From IMG/VR virus record IMGVR_UViG_3300042359_000646, positions 62,001-126,000 of that record: a stretch of DNA of 64,000 nucleotides; one strand, written 5' to 3'. Shown here piece after piece: positions 59,812 through 64,000 of the stretch. The notes under the pieces were generated by a model, which did not search any database, was not told the origin of the DNA, and saw only the letters and a program-made list of their open reading frames with translations. How positions within the stretch are numbered: the first letter of the stretch is position 1; each line of letters starts with the position of its first letter. Made by a program: the position numbers and the translations under genes. Source of the DNA: a virus.

Positions 59812-60150
59812 TTAATCGCTAGTTTGTATGCTCGATGTGTAACCTCTGGTTGTAATGACTGGGGGTTTCTTGTATTCTCAGTCGCCGAAGGGCTGTGAAG
59901 AGGAGATTGTTCTAGGAGGAGGATTAGAAGTATTAGGAAGGGTACTTTTGCTATTACTTTCTACGAGACTACGTTGTTTCAAGCCTCTAATAGTCTGCAA
60001 ATATTTTTAGCAAATCACTAAAATAACCTAGCAGTAAAACGGTAAGTAATAATTACAAGCCGAGAAACCCTGCAAATAGTCTGCATAGATAACCTAGCAA
60101 AAGTGATGCAAAAATAGTGTGCTATTATAATAAAAAGACTATTAAAGTAC
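59812..60150. promoter_or_regulatory. Regulatory region upstream of cassette B
   Basis: 339 bp without a gene. Holds repeat copy B (59876-59903), two AATAGTCTGCA units (59989-59999, 60075-60085) and two ATAACCTAGCA units (60023-60033, 60089-60099), plus an inverted GACTATT (60137-60143), which look like operators. TGCTATTAT (60120-60128), related to the A and C promoters, is 22 bp before the ATG at 60151. No -35 consensus. Confidence 0.5.
59876..59903 (+). repeat. Copy B of the ~28-bp dispersed repeat
   Basis: TCTCA, GT, then CGCCGAAGGG + CTGTGAAGAGG. Differs from copy A (26024-26051) in three positions, one of them in the 21-bp core. Lies about 250 bp before cassette B, as copy A does before cassette A. 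Confidence 0.7.
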
Positions 60151-60843
60151 ATGAAATCAGCAAACCCCGAAGACTTACTAAAATTAAAGCTAGCAGAACG
60201 ACCGCTAGAGCCTTATGAGATTGCAGAGTTGTTTACCCCAGACAATTACAAAATCAGTGCCTTGTTACTTGCAAAACAACACGCTCAGACTGTAGATATG
60301 CTTCAAGGACTTCAAAACACCCTCGATGAAGTTAACAAACAGCAAAAAGAAACACAAAAGCTCTTGGTAGAGTTATCTACCGACAAGAAAATCTCTGAGA
60401 CTAAGCTAGCTAGATTTTTTACTACTGCGCCCCACCTACTTGTTAACTTTGACTACGATTTTGAAAAAAAGTCCATCACTTTTAAAGAATTGCCCCTAGA
60501 AGCTGACTCTGAAGAAATTGCATTTTTATCTCTGAGTCTTGAGGAATACTTTGGGACTAATCACATTCCTTTTTCTGTACTTCTCAGTGGTATCAAGCGT
60601 TACTTTGCAATCAAGAAAAAACAGAACTTCGCTATTCGAGATTTCCTAGAAGATTACTGTGAAGAGACTTTAGCCAACACTAAAACTAAAAAGCGTACAA
60701 GAATCTATTTTAAGAACTTGAAAGCTGCTTGTGAAGACTGTCCAGAAATTACTCCCAAAGTTATTAAGGATGTAATGCAAGATTTAGGCTACGAGCAAAA
60801 GACCGATGCTTCTAGAGTTATATTTTTTGAGAAAATTAAATAA
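60151..60843 (+). CDS. Cassette B protein 1, paralogue of 26288
   Basis: 230 aa. N-terminal helices with a coiled-coil segment (QGLQNTLDEVNKQQKETQKL). The middle matches the 26288 protein (KLARFFTTAPHLLVNFDYD). The C-terminus (NLKAACEDCPEITPKVIKDV, ending RVIFFEKIK) is the same winged-helix-like unit as in 26288 and 60845. TTTTTCTG near 60570 is a partial copy of the dispersed motif. Putative DNA-binding regulator; no family named. Confidence 0.55.
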   Translation: MKSANPEDLLKLKLAERPLEPYEIAELFTPDNYKISALLLAKQHAQTVDMLQGLQNTLDEVNKQQKETQKLLVELSTDKKISETKLARFFTTAPHLLVNFDYDFEKKSITFKELPLEADSEEIAFLSLSLEEYFGTNHIPFSVLLSGIKRYFAIKKKQNFAIRDFLEDYCEETLANTKTKKRTRIYFKNLKAACEDCPEITPKVIKDVMQDLGYEQKTDASRVIFFEKIK

Positions 60844-60844
60844 C

Positions 60845-61324
60845 ATGGCACAGACATTCATTTATGCTATTCACTGCCCTAATAAAAACGAGGTCAAGAT
60901 TGGATATGCAACTGACCCATTAAAACGTTTGGCAACTTTGCAATGTGGGACTACTGACCGACTGGACTTACTTTTTACTTTCAAAGGTGGTATTGAAGAT
61001 GAGAAATTATTGCATCAAAGGTTGGCTGGCTCTAGAGTCTCTGGTGAGTGGTTTGTCTATAATGTTCATGTATTGCAAGAATTGCTTACTTACCAAGAAG
61101 AAGTTTTCCCTACCCCAATTGATTTTGTACCAGCCGAAATAGAGACTCAAGGTATTTTAAATGTTGCCTATAGTTTCAACAGATTATTCACTACGGCAGA
61201 TGTCAAGAAAGCAATACCCAGCTTAAACTGGTCAAAAGAAGAAATTGCAGAGCTACTTTTAGGTAACGGTTACACACTGAAGACTTACCCTTCCAACCGA
61301 GTTAAATATTTTAAAAAACCATGA
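60845..61324 (+). CDS. Cassette B protein 2, GIY-YIG fused to winged-helix-like domain
   Basis: 159 aa. The first 85 residues are nearly the same as the 26992 protein (TFIYAIHCPNKNEVKIGYAT, then GEWFVY). The remaining C-terminus (FTTADVKKAIPSLNWSKEEI, ending VKYFKKP) differs from that of 26992 but matches the C-terminal unit of the 26288 and 60151 proteins, so domains have been exchanged. Overlaps the next gene by four bases. Function as for the 26992 gene. Confidence 0.7.
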   Translation: MAQTFIYAIHCPNKNEVKIGYATDPLKRLATLQCGTTDRLDLLFTFKGGIEDEKLLHQRLAGSRVSGEWFVYNVHVLQELLTYQEEVFPTPIDFVPAEIETQGILNVAYSFNRLFTTADVKKAIPSLNWSKEEIAELLLGNGYTLKTYPSNRVKYFKKP

Positions 61325-61488
61325 CACACAACTCAACACCTAACTACGATAAATTAATGGCGCTGATTGCCGCTTCAGCGCCTGACCCAATCGAATATCA
61401 CAAAAAAGTTTTAAACAGTCTACGCAATTACATTGACCGCCCCATAAAAGGGGATTTCGCAACTATGAAAAGACCTTGGGAAAACTAA
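61321..61488 (+). CDS. Small hypothetical protein
   Basis: 55 aa: MTHNSTPNYDKLMALIAASA, a helix with HKKVLNSLRNYIDRPI and a basic end. Coupled to the gene before it (ATGA). Unknown. Confidence 0.45.
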   Translation: MTHNSTPNYDKLMALIAASAPDPIEYHKKVLNSLRNYIDRPIKGDFATMKRPWEN

Positions 61489-61489
61489 C

Positions 61490-61819
61490 ATGACTAGAAT
61501 CACACCTCCATTATCAGAATGCACTCTCGAAGACTGTGGCGCTTACGAGCGTTTTCAAGTTAATCATGTGCAAGTTTGGCATCGCTACCTCAACGGTGGA
61601 AATATAATCTGGATTGCAGTGTTTGAAAACCTCGATGACTTCGATGAACACGTTATTGCAAGCTTTGGCAACTACCATCACTGGTACAGCATCAAAGATG
61701 GGCTTTGGTATACAAATCAAGCTTATATGCGAAAAGGTTTAAAACCGAGTGTAGAAGAATGGTATCAAGACTACCTAAAGTCCAGAGCCTCCGCTTTGAA
61801 CCCATCTTCCGAAATTTAA
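61490..61819 (+). CDS. Hypothetical protein
   Basis: 109 aa. RFQVNHVQVWHRYLNGGNII, WIAVFENLDDFDEHVIASFG and WYSIKDGLWYTNQAYM form an aromatic alpha/beta unit. Overlaps the 3' end of the convergent 61775 gene by 45 bp. Unknown. Confidence 0.5.
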   Translation: MTRITPPLSECTLEDCGAYERFQVNHVQVWHRYLNGGNIIWIAVFENLDDFDEHVIASFGNYHHWYSIKDGLWYTNQAYMRKGLKPSVEEWYQDYLKSRASALNPSSEI

Positions 61820-64000
61820 AGGAACATTGTCTAAACTATTTCCGATATTATTGGGAAGCCCAGTCACATTCACTGTAGTAACCAGTCCACCCTTGATAGT
61901 ATTTAGCGCCGTAGCGGTCGTGCTGACCACTGTAAGTGCAACTGGTATCACTTCACCAAATGTGACGCTGACTGGCTGATTAAGCGCACCTCCGTTGATT
62001 ATCTGCGTAGTGAACGTACTCGACTTAGCAGCCCACTTTTGCCCAAAGTATTGAAACACGCTATTTGGCTTTATTGCGTTCTGTGTCCACGTAAATGACG
62101 TACTCAAGCTTGCACCGTCGAACACATCTTTATGCAGCTTGAATGTTGCGCCCTTGATTGCTTCTTGTAAGTTCTGCGCCCCAGTAATTGTCACATCGCT
62201 CAATATGTTGCGGTCACGTACATTTGAGGTCAGATAAGTCAGCGAGTCTTTGAGTCCATTCTTATCCTGTGTTGGGTTGAGTTGATTAACTGGTTTGCGT
62301 ACTGTAGCGCTAGGAGGTCGCCCCAAAGCTGTACTGAAGCTTGAACTCTGTATGTTGCTCTTGAAGCTGGCATCGGCAACTGTGCGGATTGTTCCGTAGA
62401 TTGAGTAGGAGTCGTCTTTGAAACTGGCATCATTAGCTGCGGTTGAATAGGATGGTACTGCTGAACCATCTTTTTTCTGCTGTGTTGGAATCACCTTGTT
62501 GACATCAATACTTGGCGGTACACCTTGTCCTATTACCGCATCATCAGGCACATTCATGTAACTAAATGGACGATAGTAAGTGCCGCTATATAAATCATTT
62601 TGGTTGATAGAACCTAACAAACCATTTAGGTCATTGAATGTTTCATAAATTCTATCAATGTTTTGCTTTGTTGTTTTGCTAGGACGAATCATGTAGCGAG
62701 TATGTTCGTAAACTTCTTCCCCAGTGGTCAAATAGATAGGGTTCTTGCCCCAGAGCGAAGCTGCTTGGTCATTATACTCAGGGTTGCCACTAACAGCCGC
62801 AGAAATCGAGTATCTCGACTTACTAACTATCATCAAGTTAGGAACCCAGTCAGGACTAGGGAAAAGTACTGCTACGGGGTCTTGAGTGCTGGGCGAGTTA
62901 GGTAGTTGAGCTTTGGGAATATACTCAACGTTCCAATCAACTTTGTCGCCATCTTTGTAATATTTGCTAAACGGCTCGATAAAATAGTCTACGCGCTCAG
63001 TGATAGGGATTTTGCGGTATAGGAAGCTTTCAAGTTTGCATTTTGCTTTGTAGACAGAAAGATAATAATACTGAAGACTTATTGGGTCATTTGCAATCTG
63101 ATTCCCAATTTGAAGCAGAAAAGTAAGGTTGATGTATGCCTGAATACTACCTTGAGTCCAGTTTGCCGCATCTTCATTGGCAAAACGCTTAATTGTCCAT
63201 CCTTCAGTCTGTTCAGCTACCAATACTTGCGAATTAGACTTAAGGAGGTTCTGGTACTGCTCTGGCACTTCAATTTTGACGTAATTGCCCGACCTATCCA
63301 ATACTTGAGGCTTAATGTCAAGTTCTAGAGGCTGATATACAAAATCAGTCTGCTTGATACTTGTTACGCGCCACACGATAGGTCTTGCAAAGATATTTTG
63401 CCCCACCATACCCATAGCTTGATTGGCAAGATTGCCTAACAAACCTTTCAGAGCATTTTGTTGAAGTGCAGGATTACTTTGCATCCTGTTAAGAATTGAA
63501 GTGTCAATATTGATTGGAGCCATCGGGTCAGTAACTAGCTCTAGCGCTGAGTGGCTGAAACCATAAGTGCCACTAATTTCCGACTGCGGTTGCCCGTATT
63601 TGTAAAGCGTAATCTTAAATTGCTTACTTAAACCACCGTTATCAACAAACACACTAAGGTCGCGAGGAACGAGGCTGCCATCACCTACTTCTACTGGAGG
63701 TAAGTGGGGATTGCTGTCACCTTCATAAAGTACATACTCATCATCGGTCACTTGGACGTAAGTATTTTGAAGTCCGTAGTTAGTACCACCATTCCAATTG
63801 AGAAGCGTGTTCTTGTAGCAAGGTGTCTCGTTGTCCGTCAAAGTAATTTCAGTAAGAGGCGTAGCCGTAATTGAGCGTCCAGAACCAAGTGCAACGTAAT
63901 CGATGCCAGATTGTGAGTAAATAGCTACTTTGCCGTCAAGGATAGCGCGTTCGTCGAGAAAAGAGCGCAAGCTGAAGAAATCGGTGTTAGCTGGTCTATA
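61775..64000 (-). CDS. Large virion protein, N-terminus beyond window
   Basis: The frame is open through the right edge (YRPANTDFFSLRS just before a possible TTG at 63970), so the gene very likely starts beyond 64000; 740 residues are visible. Beta-rich start; region ~190-240 (PIVWRVTSIKQTDFVYQPLE) and a tail of Thr/Gly/Asn repeats (NTIKGGLVTTVNVTGLPNNI). No enzyme motif. Probably a baseplate or tail component. Confidence 0.55.
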   Translation of the reverse strand, partial: YRPANTDFFSLRSFLDERAILDGKVAIYSQSGIDYVALGSGRSITATPLTEITLTDNETPCYKNTLLNWNGGTNYGLQNTYVQVTDDEYVLYEGDSNPHLPPVEVGDGSLVPRDLSVFVDNGGLSKQFKITLYKYGQPQSEISGTYGFSHSALELVTDPMAPINIDTSILNRMQSNPALQQNALKGLLGNLANQAMGMVGQNIFARPIVWRVTSIKQTDFVYQPLELDIKPQVLDRSGNYVKIEVPEQYQNLLKSNSQVLVAEQTEGWTIKRFANEDAANWTQGSIQAYINLTFLLQIGNQIANDPISLQYYYLSVYKAKCKLESFLYRKIPITERVDYFIEPFSKYYKDGDKVDWNVEYIPKAQLPNSPSTQDPVAVLFPSPDWVPNLMIVSKSRYSISAAVSGNPEYNDQAASLWGKNPIYLTTGEEVYEHTRYMIRPSKTTKQNIDRIYETFNDLNGLLGSINQNDLYSGTYYRPFSYMNVPDDAVIGQGVPPSIDVNKVIPTQQKKDGSAVPSYSTAANDASFKDDSYSIYGTIRTVADASFKSNIQSSSFSTALGRPPSATVRKPVNQLNPTQDKNGLKDSLTYLTSNVRDRNILSDVTITGAQNLQEAIKGATFKLHKDVFDGASLSTSFTWTQNAIKPNSVFQYFGQKWAAKSSTFTTQIINGGALNQPVSVTFGEVIPVALTVVSTTATALNTIKGGLVTTVNVTGLPNNIGNSLDNVPLNFGRWVQSGGSGL

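Noticed and set aside
1-64000. CRISPR arrays, integrase with att sites, or insertion sequences
   Set aside because: No regularly spaced repeats, no tyrosine or serine recombinase motifs and no transposase-like gene were seen. The duplicated cassettes lack terminal inverted repeats.

Overview
The window is a contiguous piece of a large tailed double-stranded DNA phage (Caudoviricetes). It carries replication and nucleotide genes, portal and tail or adhesin genes, a tRNA array, homing endonucleases and dozens of very small overlapping genes; there are no ribosomal or host metabolic genes. A cyanobacterial host is the best guess. The ribonucleotide reductase pair looks like the cyanophage class I type that used to be annotated as class II, and ThyX, PhoH, an Hsp20-like protein and scattered virion genes on both strands are common in phages of freshwater and marine cyanobacteria. 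The host is an inference. Both ends are open: a primase-like gene is cut at the left edge and a large virion gene at the right edge.

Left part (1-19.2 kb), nearly all on the plus strand with overlapping stops and starts: TOPRIM primase fragment, RepA/DnaB-like ATPase, small membrane protein, dNMP kinase, family A DNA polymerase, HNH homing endonuclease, a possible RNase H-fold nuclease, class I ribonucleotide reductase alpha and beta subunits, ThyX, an Hsp20-like protein, a macro-domain protein and an Rnl5-like RNA ligase. Together these provide DNA synthesis, dNTP supply and RNA repair or NAD-derived-signal handling. Between them lie many 33-150 aa genes of unknown role.

Middle part (19.2-36 kb): single minus-strand virion genes with LamG-like lectin folds alternate with runs of small plus-strand accessory genes, PhoH, a KilA/antirepressor-like gene and a RuvC-type resolvase. 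Right part (35.8-64 kb): a virion block (Gly/Pro-rich proteins, SGNH esterase, fibronectin III and LamG adhesins, portal, a 1644 aa adhesin and a large partial virion protein), interrupted by a GIY-YIG homing endonuclease, a ribbon-helix-helix regulator, a four-tRNA cluster (Met, Gly, Asn, Thr) and a second accessory island at 58.8-61.8 kb.

The most unusual signals are: a two-gene cassette (DNA-binding-like protein plus a GIY-YIG/T5orf172 protein) present twice, each copy preceded by the same ~28-bp block and a related promoter that is also found before the antirepressor-like gene; a 10-bp motif, CAGAAAAAGA, seen 11 times on both strands; a small R2 subunit with Leu at the usual tyrosyl radical site; tRNAs with mispaired stems; a 250-bp multi-hairpin intergenic region beside the portal gene; and a shared N-terminal peptide on four otherwise unrelated proteins. 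All calls were made by reading the sequence; no database search was run.
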